Positions 53,108-62,230 are shown, counted from the first letter of the stretch. The stretch: 64,000 nt of DNA from Empedobacter brevis_A (GCF_965118635.1 NZ_CBCPHV010000001.1:186001-250000); one strand, 5' to 3'. Notes: generated from the letters alone by a model not told the origin. Made by a program: numbers and translations.

Positions 53108-54520
53108 ATGACATATGATGTAATTATTTTAGGAAGTGGTCCAGGAGGCTATGTAGCAGCTATTAGAGCTTCACAATTGGGGCTTAAAACAGCCATTGTA
53201 GAAAGGGAAAGCCTAGGAGGAATTTGCTTAAACTGGGGGTGTATTCCTGCAAAGGCTTTAATGAAATCCGCAGAAGTATTTGAATATCTTGCTCATGCAG
53301 AAAACTATGGAGCAAAGGTAGATGGGTATTCTGCAGATTTTGCTGCCATTATAAAACGAAGCCGCGGTGTTGCTGACAAAATGAGTAAAGGCGTTCAGTT
53401 TCTGATGAGAAAGAATAAAATTGATGTCATTAGCGGTGTTGGTAAAGTTATCTCCAAAAATGAAATAACTGTTAAAGTATCAGACGGAAAAACAGCAACT
53501 TATCAGGCAAAATACATCGTTCTTGCTACAGGTGCACGAGCTAGAGAATTGCCAAATCTTCCAATAGATGGCAAAAAAATCATTGGCTATCGTGAGGCAA
53601 TGGTATTACCTGAACAACCCAAATCCATTATCATTGTGGGAAGTGGAGCGATAGGTGTAGAATTTGCCTATTTCTATAACAGTATAGGTACTAAAGTGAC
53701 TGTAGTGGAATACTTGCCTCGTATTGTTCCTGTGGAAGATGAAGATATTTCGAAAGAATTGGAAAAATCATTTAAGAAAAAAGGAATTGAAATAATTACC
53801 AATGCTTCTGTAGAAAAAGCAGATGTTTCAGCTACGGGAGTAAAAGCTACAATTAAAAAGACGGATGGTAGTGGCGAACAGGTATTGGAAGCGGATATAC
53901 TGTTAAGTGCTGTAGGCATTGTAACAAATCTTGAAAATATTGGTATTGAAGAGTTAGGGATTAAAACAGAGCGTGGAAAAGTGCTGGTAGATGAAGGGTG
54001 TAAAACCAATATAGATAATATATATGCAATCGGCGATATTATTCCTGGCCCTGCATTGGCTCACAAAGCGATGAAAGAAGCTGTAATTTGTGCCGAAGCT
54101 ATAGCTTTTAAAGAAAGTAAATACGACCATCAACCAACGCCTTTAGATTACGGAAATATGCCAGCATGTACCTACACCGGACCTGAAATTGCTTCAGTTG
54201 GTCTTACCGAAAAGCAGGCACGTGAGGCGGGAATGGATATTAAAGTAGGCAAATTTCCATTGATGGCAAGTGGTAAAGCGAGTGCAGTAGGTGCTACTGA
54301 TGGTTTTGTAAAAGTGATTTTTGATGCCAAGTATGGAGAATGGATTGGTACGCATATGATTGGCTATAATGTAACGGAGTTGATAGCTCAAACCACAACT
54401 GCGCGTAAATTGGAAACAACATGGCACGAGCAATTGGATACTATCTTTCCACATCCAACTATGAGTGAAGCCATAAAAGATGCTATTGAAGATGCCTTAG
54501 GTGAGGCAATACATCTATAA
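53108..54520 (+). CDS. lpdA: Dihydrolipoyl dehydrogenase-like disulfide oxidoreductase, copy 2
   Basis: This 470-aa protein has the FAD site ILGSGPGGYVAAIRASQLG, the redox disulfide GGICLNWGCIPAKALM, an NAD site (IVGSGAIGVEFAYFYNSIG) and FPHPTMSEAIKDA at the C-terminus with the catalytic His. It is related to, but clearly diverged from, copy 1. Its promoter carries the 34-bp element, so it belongs to the copper-linked set; this suggests thiol repair or reduction under metal stress. Confidence 0.9.
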   Translation: MTYDVIILGSGPGGYVAAIRASQLGLKTAIVERESLGGICLNWGCIPAKALMKSAEVFEYLAHAENYGAKVDGYSADFAAIIKRSRGVADKMSKGVQFLMRKNKIDVISGVGKVISKNEITVKVSDGKTATYQAKYIVLATGARARELPNLPIDGKKIIGYREAMVLPEQPKSIIIVGSGAIGVEFAYFYNSIGTKVTVVEYLPRIVPVEDEDISKELEKSFKKKGIEIITNASVEKADVSATGVKATIKKTDGSGEQVLEADILLSAVGIVTNLENIGIEELGIKTERGKVLVDEGCKTNIDNIYAIGDIIPGPALAHKAMKEAVICAEAIAFKESKYDHQPTPLDYGNMPACTYTGPEIASVGLTEKQAREAGMDIKVGKFPLMASGKASAVGATDGFVKVIFDAKYGEWIGTHMIGYNVTELIAQTTTARKLETTWHEQLDTIFPHPTMSEAIKDAIEDALGEAIHL

Positions 54521-54562
54521 ATACAAAATACTATTTTACATTTATCTTTAAATTGATTGATT

Positions 54563-54637
54563 ATGAAAAACAGACTAAACTGTTGGAAGTGCGTACTGTT
54601 ACTGTCTTCACTTCTCGGATTGTTGATAAAGATCTAA
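54563..54637 (+). CDS. Possible 24-aa CWKC membrane micropeptide
   Basis: A 24-residue frame starts MKNRLNCWKCVLLLSSLLGL and ends with a short cationic tail. It has a CxxC pair followed by one hydrophobic helix. It lies 42 bp after the second lipoamide dehydrogenase and before a terminator, so it may be co-transcribed. No homology supports it. Confidence 0.4.
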   Translation: MKNRLNCWKCVLLLSSLLGLLIKI

Positions 54638-54658
54638 AATTCAGATTTGGTAATTTTT

Positions 54659-54691
54659 AAGAAGGCAGATATTTTCATCTGCCTTTCTTCT
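54659..54691 (+). terminator. Terminator after lpd copy 2 unit
   Basis: AGAAGGCAGAT pairs with ATCTGCCTTTCTT around ATTTTC. Confidence 0.7.
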
Positions 54692-54710
54692 ATCTATTAA
54701 TTCAATTATT

Positions 54711-54744
54711 AAAAAAGTCACGGAATATAAAACGTGACTTTTTT
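54711..54744. terminator. Bidirectional terminator
   Basis: AAAAAAGTCACG and CGTGACTTTTTT pair across a 10-nt loop with A/T runs on both sides; it also serves the convergent osmC-type gene. Confidence 0.8.
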
Positions 54745-54767
54745 AATAAGAATAAACGAAATTAGTC

Positions 54768-55178
54768 TTAATTTAGTGTAGCTACTAGTGAAACTTCTAA
54801 TTTATAAGCTTTTCCTACCGGACACATAGCTTTTGCTTGTTCTGCATAGTTTAAAAATTCTTCTTCATTTAAACCTGATATTTTTGCATTTAGCACCAAA
54901 TCAGAGTTCGTAATATCGAAGCTGGTTGCTGTTATTGTACAAGATGTTTCTAAAGATTCTGCCTCAATCCCTTTGCTTGTAAGTATATAGTTTAACGTCA
55001 TTGTATAACATGCAGCGTGTGCTGCGGCCATCAATTCTTCTGGATTTGTAGCGGTATTTTCTCCTTCAGATTTATTGTGTTTAAAAACACTGCTTCCAAT
55101 GGCTGAATGTGCTGCATCGAAATTACCGCTTCCATTTTTAAAATTACCTTGCCACTTAGCTGTTACTTTTGCTTTCAT
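54768..55178 (-). CDS. OsmC/Ohr-family peroxiredoxin
   Basis: This 136-aa protein has the two redox cysteines of the OsmC fold, in AHAACYTMTL and AKAMCPVGKAY. It reduces organic hydroperoxides in the cytoplasm. It lies alone on the minus strand between convergent terminators and an AraC gene. Confidence 0.88.
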   Translation of the reverse strand: MKAKVTAKWQGNFKNGSGNFDAAHSAIGSSVFKHNKSEGENTATNPEELMAAAHAACYTMTLNYILTSKGIEAESLETSCTITATSFDITNSDLVLNAKISGLNEEEFLNYAEQAKAMCPVGKAYKLEVSLVATLN

Positions 55179-55282
55179 TTTTAAATTTGTTTTAAATTAC
55201 TTGACAAAAGTACTATCTAAAAAACGTGTCATCAATGCATATACTTCATTCTTAATAGGACTTTTTTCCTTTAACGAACACT

Positions 55283-56110
55283 TTAAATAGCGTTTCGGAA
55301 AGAAAGAGGTGGCAGACCCGTTTGAGATTTGAAAAATCGCACAAAATAGGAGTAGTCTTCATACCCGAGATAATCAGCAATTTCTTTAATGCTTAAGGTT
55401 GTATTGGCAAGTAACCTTTTAGCCTGAAGAATAATTCTTTGCTTAATAATGATGCTTGGTGCTACCTGTTTTTCAGATACAATTTTTTTATTGAGGTTTT
55501 TAGGTGTGATGTTCAGCATATTTGCATAGTCAGAGACATTATGGTTCTTTCGATAATGAAGCTCTACCAATTGGCTGAATTTTCTGGCTAACTCCTTATC
55601 ATATGAAATGATTTGACTGTCATTATTTGATTTTATTAAAGTTCTGGTTGCTGAAATGATTATTTGTTTGATGTATGTTTTTATCATTTCTTCAGCCCAA
55701 AAATCTTTTTGATTAATTTCTCTTTTTATAGACGAGATTAGTTTTAAGAAAAGTATGTCCAGATTCGTCGACAAATTTAGATAAGGCATCTCGAATACAT
55801 TATCAAAAAGGAGCCCGTCACAGGCAAGCTCTTTATCATGGAAAGCTATGCAATAAAAATCAGGATTGAAATAAATTAGATTTCCTCTAGATTCCTTGGA
55901 TATTTGAAAATGCTGACCAATACTGAAGAAAAGCAAGGCGTTTTCTGTAAAGCTGTACTCTACGAAATCTACGGTAATGCTACCGTTTTTCTCCATATAA
56001 ATGATTTTATAGTGGTCTTCCAGCAGCGTATTGCTATTTATCTTATTTTCAGATTTATTATCAAAATCCAGATATCCTATCGATTGTCTTTTATTTAATC
56101 CGGCATCCAT
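55283..56110 (-). CDS. AraC-family transcriptional regulator with cupin-like N-domain
   Basis: This 275-aa protein starts MDAGLNKRQSIGYLDF. The N-terminal ~160 residues look like a sensor domain (FFSIGQHFQISKES) and the C-terminal ~100 an AraC HTH (LSIKEIADYLGYEDYSYF then FKSQTGLPPLSFRN). Unlike the HMA-AraC proteins, it has no metal CxxC. An extension to 56158 reaches the hairpin between it and hppD, so the ATG at 56110 is preferred. It is 103 bp downstream of hppD on the same strand. Confidence 0.85.
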   Translation of the reverse strand: MDAGLNKRQSIGYLDFDNKSENKINSNTLLEDHYKIIYMEKNGSITVDFVEYSFTENALLFFSIGQHFQISKESRGNLIYFNPDFYCIAFHDKELACDGLLFDNVFEMPYLNLSTNLDILFLKLISSIKREINQKDFWAEEMIKTYIKQIIISATRTLIKSNNDSQIISYDKELARKFSQLVELHYRKNHNVSDYANMLNITPKNLNKKIVSEKQVAPSIIIKQRIILQAKRLLANTTLSIKEIADYLGYEDYSYFVRFFKSQTGLPPLSFRNAI

Positions 56111-56154
56111 TTTTTCTCTATCTATGAATATTTGTTCCAACCTTTGTCCCAATA

Positions 56155-56184
56155 ACAAAGCCCTATTTTTTTTAGGGCTTTGTA
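56155..56184. terminator. Terminator between hppD and araC-type gene
   Basis: ACAAAGCCCTA and TAGGGCTTTGT form a stem around a T-rich loop, downstream of hppD on the minus strand. Confidence 0.75.
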
Positions 56185-56213
56185 TATATTAAACTAAAAT
56201 TACACATTATACA

Positions 56214-57374
56214 TTACAAGGTACCTCTGCGTTCCTGTTCTCTTTCAATTGATTCAAAAAGAGCTTTGAAGTTTCCAGCACCAAAACCTCTAGCTCCCAT
56301 TCTTTGAATAATTTCGAAAAAGAATGTAGGTCTATCCTGAATAGGTTTTGTAAATATTTGTAACAAATAACCTTCTTCGTCAGCATCTATCAGAATTCCC
56401 AGTTTTTGCAATTCATTTAAATCTTCTTTGAAATTTTCGGCATGAGCTTTGATGCGATCAGGGATGGCATCATAATATGCCTGTGGCGGAACGGACAGGA
56501 ACTCGACACCTCTTTTTTTCATTTCTTCTACCGTTTTAATAATATCATCGGTAGCCAAAGCTAAATGCTGTACTCCGGCGTCTTCATAAAAATCCAAGTA
56601 CTCTTCTATTTGAGAACGCTTTTTACCTTCAGCTGGCTCGTTGATAGGGAACTTAATTCTTCCATTACCATTTGCCATAACCTTTGACATCAGGGCAGAA
56701 TATTCAGTAGAAACCTGTTTATCGTCAAAAGATAAGAAATTAACAAATCCCATTACATCTTCAAACCATTTTACCCATGTATCCATTTCGTTCCATCCTA
56801 CATTTCCAACCATATGATCAATAAATTTCAGACCAACAGGTTCCGGATTATAGTCTGATTCCCATTTCGTAAATCCAGGTAAAAAGATTCCTTTGTAATT
56901 TTTACGTTCTGTAAACATAAAAACCGTTTCACCATATACAAAAACACCCGCTTGTATTGCTTCTCCATTTTCATCTTTAGTAACGGTAGGCTCCATAAAT
57001 GGCTTAGCTCCACGTTTGGTAGTTTCTTCAAATGCACTTTTGGCATCCTCCACCCATAAAGCAACTACTTTTATTCCGTCTCCATGTTTTTTCACGTGTT
57101 CCCCGATTGGAGAAGAAGAGTTAAGTGCAGTGGTCAATACAATACGGATCTTGTCTTGTTTTACCACATAGGATACCTTGTCTTTTACTCCGGTCTCTAA
57201 TCCTGCATAAGCTTCAGATTGGAATCCATAAGCCGTTTTGTAATAATGCGCTGCCTGAAGAGCATTACCTACATAAAATTCTACATAATCAGTTCCTAAT
57301 AGTGGAAGAAAGTCTTGTGCTCCTTCAAATATTTTTTCTAAACCGTATTCAACGCTTTTTAATTTATTTGTCAT
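56214..57374 (-). CDS. hppD: 4-hydroxyphenylpyruvate dioxygenase
   Basis: This 386-aa protein has the two-domain vicinal-oxygen-chelate layout. Fe(II) ligands are visible: His in DHMVGNVGWNEMD, His in GVQHLALATDD and Glu in FFFEIIQRMGARGFG. It converts 4-hydroxyphenylpyruvate to homogentisate in tyrosine breakdown. No other gene of that pathway is nearby, so it looks like a passenger in the island. Confidence 0.93.
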   Translation of the reverse strand: MTNKLKSVEYGLEKIFEGAQDFLPLLGTDYVEFYVGNALQAAHYYKTAYGFQSEAYAGLETGVKDKVSYVVKQDKIRIVLTTALNSSSPIGEHVKKHGDGIKVVALWVEDAKSAFEETTKRGAKPFMEPTVTKDENGEAIQAGVFVYGETVFMFTERKNYKGIFLPGFTKWESDYNPEPVGLKFIDHMVGNVGWNEMDTWVKWFEDVMGFVNFLSFDDKQVSTEYSALMSKVMANGNGRIKFPINEPAEGKKRSQIEEYLDFYEDAGVQHLALATDDIIKTVEEMKKRGVEFLSVPPQAYYDAIPDRIKAHAENFKEDLNELQKLGILIDADEEGYLLQIFTKPIQDRPTFFFEIIQRMGARGFGAGNFKALFESIEREQERRGTL

Positions 57375-57574
57375 TGTTTTTTATTTTTATAATATGATTT
57401 TGATACATGATTTGTGTACACTGGATGAAGTGTAGTTGTATTTAGAACTTGTATCCCAGCTATAACATAGCACGATGCAAAACCGAAAGAAAGGTTTTGA
57501 TAGACATTTTATAATTAGTTAGTGTTATTCTTTGGTAAATGTATTTCACTTATTTATAACAAACATTATAATCA

Positions 57575-57608
57575 GTAAAAGTCATAAAACAAACCAGAAA
57601 TATTACAA
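57575..57608 (+). promoter_or_regulatory. 34-bp AraC-type element, distal tandem copy
   Basis: GTAAA at 57575, half-sites TCATAA (57582) and TTACAA (57603). No -7 element at the standard distance; the second copy starts 60 bp later. Confidence 0.6.
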
Positions 57609-57634
57609 GTGGAACTATTTTTGGTAAATAATCA

Positions 57635-57668
57635 GTAAATGTCATAAATCAAACAAAGAATATCACAA
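57635..57668 (+). promoter_or_regulatory. 34-bp AraC-type element, HMA chaperone promoter
   Basis: GTAAA at 57635, half-sites TCATAA (57642) and TCACAA (57663), then 22 nt to GAACTTTG (57691-57698). Confidence 0.75.
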
Positions 57669-57731
57669 CCAATATTACCTGTTATCTTATGAACTTTGTA
57701 CTCAAGAAATACAATTAAAAAGTTCAAAACA

Positions 57732-57953
57732 ATGGAAAGCAAAAACCTTCAATTCAAGACAAACCTTAACTGTGGTAACTGTGTTGCTAAAGTACAGGGT
57801 GATTTAGATAGCGCTAATGGTATCAGCGAATGGAATGTAGATACTGCAAATAGTGATAAAATCCTTACGGTAAAATCAGAAGGAATTAGCGAAGACGAAA
57901 TCGTTACAATTATTAAGAAAAAAGGGTTTAAAGCCGAACCTATTTCACAATAA
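57732..57953 (+). CDS. HMA-type metallochaperone, copy 1
   Basis: This 73-aa protein has the HMA fold with LNCGNCVAKV as metal site; the usual Met before the first Cys is Asn (L-N-C-x-x-C). It is probably a cytoplasmic Cu(I) chaperone. An earlier start at 57696 would lie within the -7 element, so the ATG at 57732 is used. The 63313 paralogue has the same length and most of the same residues. It is co-transcribed with a DUF3347 protein and a multicopper oxidase. Confidence 0.85.
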   Translation: MESKNLQFKTNLNCGNCVAKVQGDLDSANGISEWNVDTANSDKILTVKSEGISEDEIVTIIKKKGFKAEPISQ

Positions 57954-57993
57954 TATAATAAGCAATTCATTAATCATAAAAAAGAGATAAAAA

Positions 57994-58437
57994 ATGAAAA
58001 AGTTAATAATAGCAATAACCGTAATGTTGTTTGGATTTTCTGCTTTTGCACAAAACACAAGCAATCTGTTAAACAGTTACATCAGTGTAAAAAACGCTTT
58101 AGTAAGTAGTGATAGCAAAGCAGCGAGCACCGCAATTTCGGTTTTCAACGATGCAGTAAAAGGTGAAGATAATTTTTCACAGAAAACCGATCTGTTAAAA
58201 GCTACAGAAAAATTAAACAAGGCTGGAAACAATATTGAAAAGCAAAGAGCAGCTTTTAACGATGTTTCTACTATAATGTGGAAACTGGTAAAGTCGTCCG
58301 ATAAAGTAAGTCAACCTGTTTATTATCAGTATTGTCCTATGAAAAAAGCATATTGGTTGAGCAAAGAGAAAGATATTAAAAATCCTTATTATGGTTCATC
58401 AATGCTTACTTGTGGTAAAGTTGCAGAAACTAAATAA
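57994..58437 (+). CDS. DUF3347 secreted copper-linked protein
   Basis: This 147-aa protein has a signal peptide (KKLIIAITVMLFGFSAFA) and a C-terminal segment YCPMKKAYWLSKEKDIKNPY then LTCGKV, as in DUF3347 proteins of the CusB type. The CPM and Cys pair could bind Cu in the periplasm. It lies 40 bp after the HMA chaperone gene. Confidence 0.85.
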   Translation: MKKLIIAITVMLFGFSAFAQNTSNLLNSYISVKNALVSSDSKAASTAISVFNDAVKGEDNFSQKTDLLKATEKLNKAGNNIEKQRAAFNDVSTIMWKLVKSSDKVSQPVYYQYCPMKKAYWLSKEKDIKNPYYGSSMLTCGKVAETK

Positions 58438-58447
58438 TAAAAACCTT

Positions 58448-58476
58448 TAAGGCATTGCTCAGTGAACAATGCCTTT
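58448..58476 (+). terminator. Hairpin between DUF3347 and multicopper oxidase genes
   Basis: AAGGCATTG and CAATGCCTT pair, followed by TTTT. It may partly limit read-through into the oxidase gene. Confidence 0.6.
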
Positions 58477-58507
58477 TAATCTTTGTATAACCAATGCGAT
58501 TTTTAAA

Positions 58508-60868
58508 ATGAATAATAAAAAATTTCTTCACAAAAAGTTGTTGCTGCTAACTCTGTTAGCGCTCTTCATATCACAGGTCGGTATAGCCCAAAAAGTAGTA
58601 CGTTACGATTTGTATGTAAAAGATACCATCGTAAACTATGCAGGCAAAGAAAAAAGAGCAATCGCTGTAAATGGGCAAATACCAATGCCAACACTTGAAT
58701 TTACTGAAGGCGATACGGCAGAAATAGTGTTACATAATCAACTTAAAGAAAGTACCTCATTGCATTGGCACGGATTATTTCTGCCCAATAAAGAAGATGG
58801 CGTTCCTTTTTTAACGCAAATGCCCATTGAACCTGGTGAAACCTTTACGTATCGTTTCCCTATTATTCAAACGGGAACGCATTGGTATCATTCTCATTCA
58901 GGATTGCAAGAGCAGATTGGTATGTATGGGAGCTTTATCATGCATAAGAAAGCTGATGATAAAACATTTAGAAAAGGGATTGACGATTTGCCAGAAGTAC
59001 CAATAATGTTAAGCGAATGGACAAATCTAAAGCCAGAAAACGTTCATCGCATGTTACATAATGCAAGCGACTGGTTTGCTATACAAAAAGGAGCTACTCA
59101 AAGTTATGCAGAAGCCATTAGAAGCGGCAATTTCAAAACGAAATTGAAAAATGAATGGAAACGTATGATGGCAATGGATGTAAGTGATGTGTATTATGAT
59201 AAAGTATTGATGAATGGAAACCATTTGACAGATTTGAAGTCGATAGATGGCAAACCTCTGAAAGCAGGTGATAAAGTACGTTTGCGTATTTCTAATGGTG
59301 GTGCATCGTCTTACTTTTGGTTGCGATATGCAGGTGGAAAAATGACTGTAGTAGCAAGTGATGGTAACGATGTAGAACCTGTAGATGTAGACCGATTAAT
59401 TATTGCTGTATCAGAAACATATGATGTAGTCGTTACAATTCCTGAAGATGGCAAAGCCTTTGAATTTATGGCTACTACTGAAGATAGAACGCAATCTACC
59501 AGTTATTTCATTGGTAATGGAGAAAGAGAAAAGGTGGGAGAAATGCCACGTCTCAAGTATTTTGAAGGAATGAAGATGATGAATGATATGATGAAGATGA
59601 ATGGCGACCTTGATGATATGGGTATGAATATGAGTTGGAATCAAATGGATATGAATGTAGTAATGTATCCAGAGATTACAGGTGCAGAAAAGAAGAAAGG
59701 AAAGAAAATGGACGAAGCTATGGATCATAGCAAAATGGATCATGGAACTATGAACATGAAGCAAAGTGCTGAAAAAACCGATCATAGTAAAATGAACCAT
59801 GGTGAGATGGGTATGGATGAAGATCCAAATCGCTATAATGCGAATGCATTAAGCGAGATTGTTACGCTTAATTACGCCATGCTGAAATCCCCAAATAATA
59901 CTGAATTGCCCAAAAATGCACCAGTAAAAGAATTGAAGTTTACATTGACTGGAAATATGAACCGTTATGTATGGAGCATGGATGATAAAGTACTATCTGA
60001 GAGCGATAAAATACCTGTAAAGAAAGGAGAAGTATTGCGCATTACACTCTATAATAATTCAATGATGCGACATCCCATTCACTTACACGGATTCGATTTT
60101 AGATTACTAAACGATAAAGGAGAAAACGCTCCGATGAAAAACATCATTGACATTATGCCGATGGAAACCGATACCATTGAATTCCTCGCAAATGAAGAAG
60201 GTGATTGGTTTTTTCATTGTCATATATTGTATCACATGATGGCAGGTATGAACAAAGTTTTTGCTGTGGGTGATTATGAAAACCCTTATCTACCCAATAA
60301 GGATAAAGCCTATAAAATGTTACAGCGTGAAAGTAATATGATCCATTTTATGGCTCAGAATGATTTTGCGACCAATGGTAATGACGGTGAAATGATGTTT
60401 ATGAATGCTCGATATAGTTTGGGTACAGAATGGAGATTAGGTTACAATGATATGCACGGTTACGAAGTGGAAACTCATTTTGGTCGTTATATAGGAAAAA
60501 TGCAATGGTTGATGCCTTTTATTGGTTTCGACTGGCGTTATCGTAAAATGGGGATGGATGAGCATGAAAAAAATCTTTTTGGACAAGTAAATAAAAAAGA
60601 TAAACGAGGAGCATTTAGTCTTGGTGTTATGTATACCTTACCTATGTTGGTTAATGTACAAGCGGAGGTATATCACGATGGTATTTTTCGTGTTTCGCTA
60701 ATGCGAGAGGATATACCTCTTTCCAAAAGATTGCGAGCAGGGTTTATGGTAAATACGGATATGGAATATATGGCAGATTTGCGATATATCCTTACAAGAC
60801 ATATCGGTGTGAGAACACATTATGATAGCGATATGGGCTTTGGAGTAGGTTTGTCAGTTAATTATTAA
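58508..60868 (+). CDS. Multicopper oxidase with C-terminal beta-barrel-like domain
   Basis: This 786-aa protein has a signal peptide (LLLLTLLALFISQVGIA) and three cupredoxin domains. Copper motifs are HWHG (86-89), HWYHSH (125-130), HPIHLHG (522-528) and HCHILYHMMAGM (570-581, type 1 Cys571, His576, Met581). A Met/His/Asp-rich insert lies around 350-450. The last ~180 residues (WRLGYNDMHGYEVETHF to GVGLSVNY) read as amphipathic strands, like the PcoB/CopB outer-membrane protein. The protein oxidises Cu(I) to Cu(II) in the periplasm and may anchor itself at the outer membrane. The ATG at 58508 is used; an upstream ATG at 58469 lies in the hairpin. Confidence 0.92.
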   Translation: MNNKKFLHKKLLLLTLLALFISQVGIAQKVVRYDLYVKDTIVNYAGKEKRAIAVNGQIPMPTLEFTEGDTAEIVLHNQLKESTSLHWHGLFLPNKEDGVPFLTQMPIEPGETFTYRFPIIQTGTHWYHSHSGLQEQIGMYGSFIMHKKADDKTFRKGIDDLPEVPIMLSEWTNLKPENVHRMLHNASDWFAIQKGATQSYAEAIRSGNFKTKLKNEWKRMMAMDVSDVYYDKVLMNGNHLTDLKSIDGKPLKAGDKVRLRISNGGASSYFWLRYAGGKMTVVASDGNDVEPVDVDRLIIAVSETYDVVVTIPEDGKAFEFMATTEDRTQSTSYFIGNGEREKVGEMPRLKYFEGMKMMNDMMKMNGDLDDMGMNMSWNQMDMNVVMYPEITGAEKKKGKKMDEAMDHSKMDHGTMNMKQSAEKTDHSKMNHGEMGMDEDPNRYNANALSEIVTLNYAMLKSPNNTELPKNAPVKELKFTLTGNMNRYVWSMDDKVLSESDKIPVKKGEVLRITLYNNSMMRHPIHLHGFDFRLLNDKGENAPMKNIIDIMPMETDTIEFLANEEGDWFFHCHILYHMMAGMNKVFAVGDYENPYLPNKDKAYKMLQRESNMIHFMAQNDFATNGNDGEMMFMNARYSLGTEWRLGYNDMHGYEVETHFGRYIGKMQWLMPFIGFDWRYRKMGMDEHEKNLFGQVNKKDKRGAFSLGVMYTLPMLVNVQAEVYHDGIFRVSLMREDIPLSKRLRAGFMVNTDMEYMADLRYILTRHIGVRTHYDSDMGFGVGLSVNY

Positions 60869-60885
60869 TATTAACAACAAATGGA

Positions 60886-60925
60886 AATAAAAACGGTTAT
60901 TACATTACGTCATAACCGTTTTTTA
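60886..60925 (+). terminator. Rho-independent terminator after the oxidase gene
   Basis: AAAACGGTTAT pairs with ATAACCGTTTT, followed by T's. Confidence 0.8.
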
Positions 60926-60949
60926 TTTTACACAAGTACGGAATAATCA

Positions 60950-60983
60950 GTAAACCTCATAAATCAAACAAGAAATATCACAA
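60950..60983 (+). promoter_or_regulatory. 34-bp AraC-type element, second MFS promoter
   Basis: GTAAA at 60950, half-sites TCATAA (60957) and TCACAA (60978), then 22 nt to CAATTTTG (61006-61013). Confidence 0.75.
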
Positions 60984-61033
60984 CAAGAAGATTAAACTAA
61001 TTTGACAATTTTGTATTGTAAATTTTTAAGATT

Positions 61034-62230
61034 ATGACAGCTAAAATAAAATGGAATAATGTATATCTCTTGTTTTTATCACAAGCATTATTTCAGACCG
61101 CATCGATATTAGTCATTACACTTTCAGGAATTGTAGGAATGGTTATGGCTTCTGATAAAAACATGTCAACCATTCCAGTTGCGATGATTACAGTTGGCGC
61201 AGCAGCTATGATGATTCCAGCGTCAATAATTATTAAAAATTTAGGTCAAAGGAAAGCCTTTATGATTGGAACATTGATAGGCGTTCTTGCTGGCTTAGTT
61301 TCTTGGTATGGAATTGTTCAGAATTCGTTCTGGATTTTTGCTATTGGAAATATGTTGATTGGCGCTTATCAAGGGTTTTCACAGTATTATCGTTTTGCGG
61401 CTGCAGATTCTGTGCCGGATAATGCAAAGAGTAAAGCCATTTCTTTTGTGATTGCCGGAGGTGTCGTTGCAGCATTTGCGGGACCTAATTTGGCAAGATT
61501 TACACAGCATTTGGGAAGCGTGCCTTATGCATATTCTTTTTTTTCTATTGTACTTTTAAGTGTCTTGGCATTTGGAGTAGTTTCGTTACTTAAATTTCAA
61601 GCAAAGCCGGTAGCTCGAAATAATGAATCTTTAAAAAAAGGTCGTTCATTAAAAGAAATTTTCAAAAGTAAAGATGCCGTTTTAGCTGTGCTTTCATCAG
61701 CTACAGCTTTTGCGGTGATGGGAATGTCTATGACGGTTACGCCTATTGCAATGCATGGTTTCGGTCATAGTTCTGATGATTCGGCAACTGTAATTCAATG
61801 GCATGTGTTAGGTATGTTTTTGCCCTCATTTTTTACAGGCATCCTCATTCAGAAATTTGGAGTTTATAGAATCATTACAACTGGATTGTCGATTTTGTTT
61901 CTCTATATTTTCATTGCTCTTTCTGGTACCGATTTTACACATTTCGTATCGGCATTATTTATTGTTGGTTTAGGTTGGAACTTCTTGTTTATTGGTGGAT
62001 CCGCATTATTAACACAAGTATATAGACCTGAAGAGAAAGAAAAAACACAAGCATTTCATGACTTCACGGTTTTTGCAGTAATCAGTATTGCCAGTTTTTT
62101 TGCAGGAAGTTTATTTAATAATTGGGGCTGGAATGGCATTAATATTGTTTTAATTCCAATGCTTCTTATTACATTAATTGCGGTAATTAAAATTACAATG
62201 ACAAATAAGAGCGCGCACGAGAATCAGTAA
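61034..62230 (+). CDS. MFS transporter of unknown substrate
   Basis: This 398-aa protein has 12 predicted TM segments with a charged central loop (about 195-215). IIKNLGQRKAFMIGT is the MFS loop 2-3 motif. Met/His-rich stretches such as MGMSMTVTPIAMHGFGH in TM7 could bind soft metals, but substrate is unknown. It has an element-linked promoter and its stop codon lies within the next element. It could export copper or a metal-binding ligand. Confidence 0.85.
   Translation: MTAKIKWNNVYLLFLSQALFQTASILVITLSGIVGMVMASDKNMSTIPVAMITVGAAAMMIPASIIIKNLGQRKAFMIGTLIGVLAGLVSWYGIVQNSFWIFAIGNMLIGAYQGFSQYYRFAAADSVPDNAKSKAISFVIAGGVVAAFAGPNLARFTQHLGSVPYAYSFFSIVLLSVLAFGVVSLLKFQAKPVARNNESLKKGRSLKEIFKSKDAVLAVLSSATAFAVMGMSMTVTPIAMHGFGHSSDDSATVIQWHVLGMFLPSFFTGILIQKFGVYRIITTGLSILFLYIFIALSGTDFTHFVSALFIVGLGWNFLFIGGSALLTQVYRPEEKEKTQAFHDFTVFAVISIASFFAGSLFNNWGWNGINIVLIPMLLITLIAVIKITMTNKSAHENQ

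Larger units (their letters stand above)
57375..57731. other. Non-coding interval with two tandem AraC-type elements
   Basis: Between divergent hppD and the HMA chaperone gene. No supported ORF; the 34-bp elements listed separately occupy its right half. Confidence 0.55.

Noticed and set aside
59411..59800. His-rich minus-strand frame opposite the oxidase
   Set aside because: It is produced by the repeated Met/Asp codons on the other strand (ATG/CAT), so the His-rich look is an artefact.
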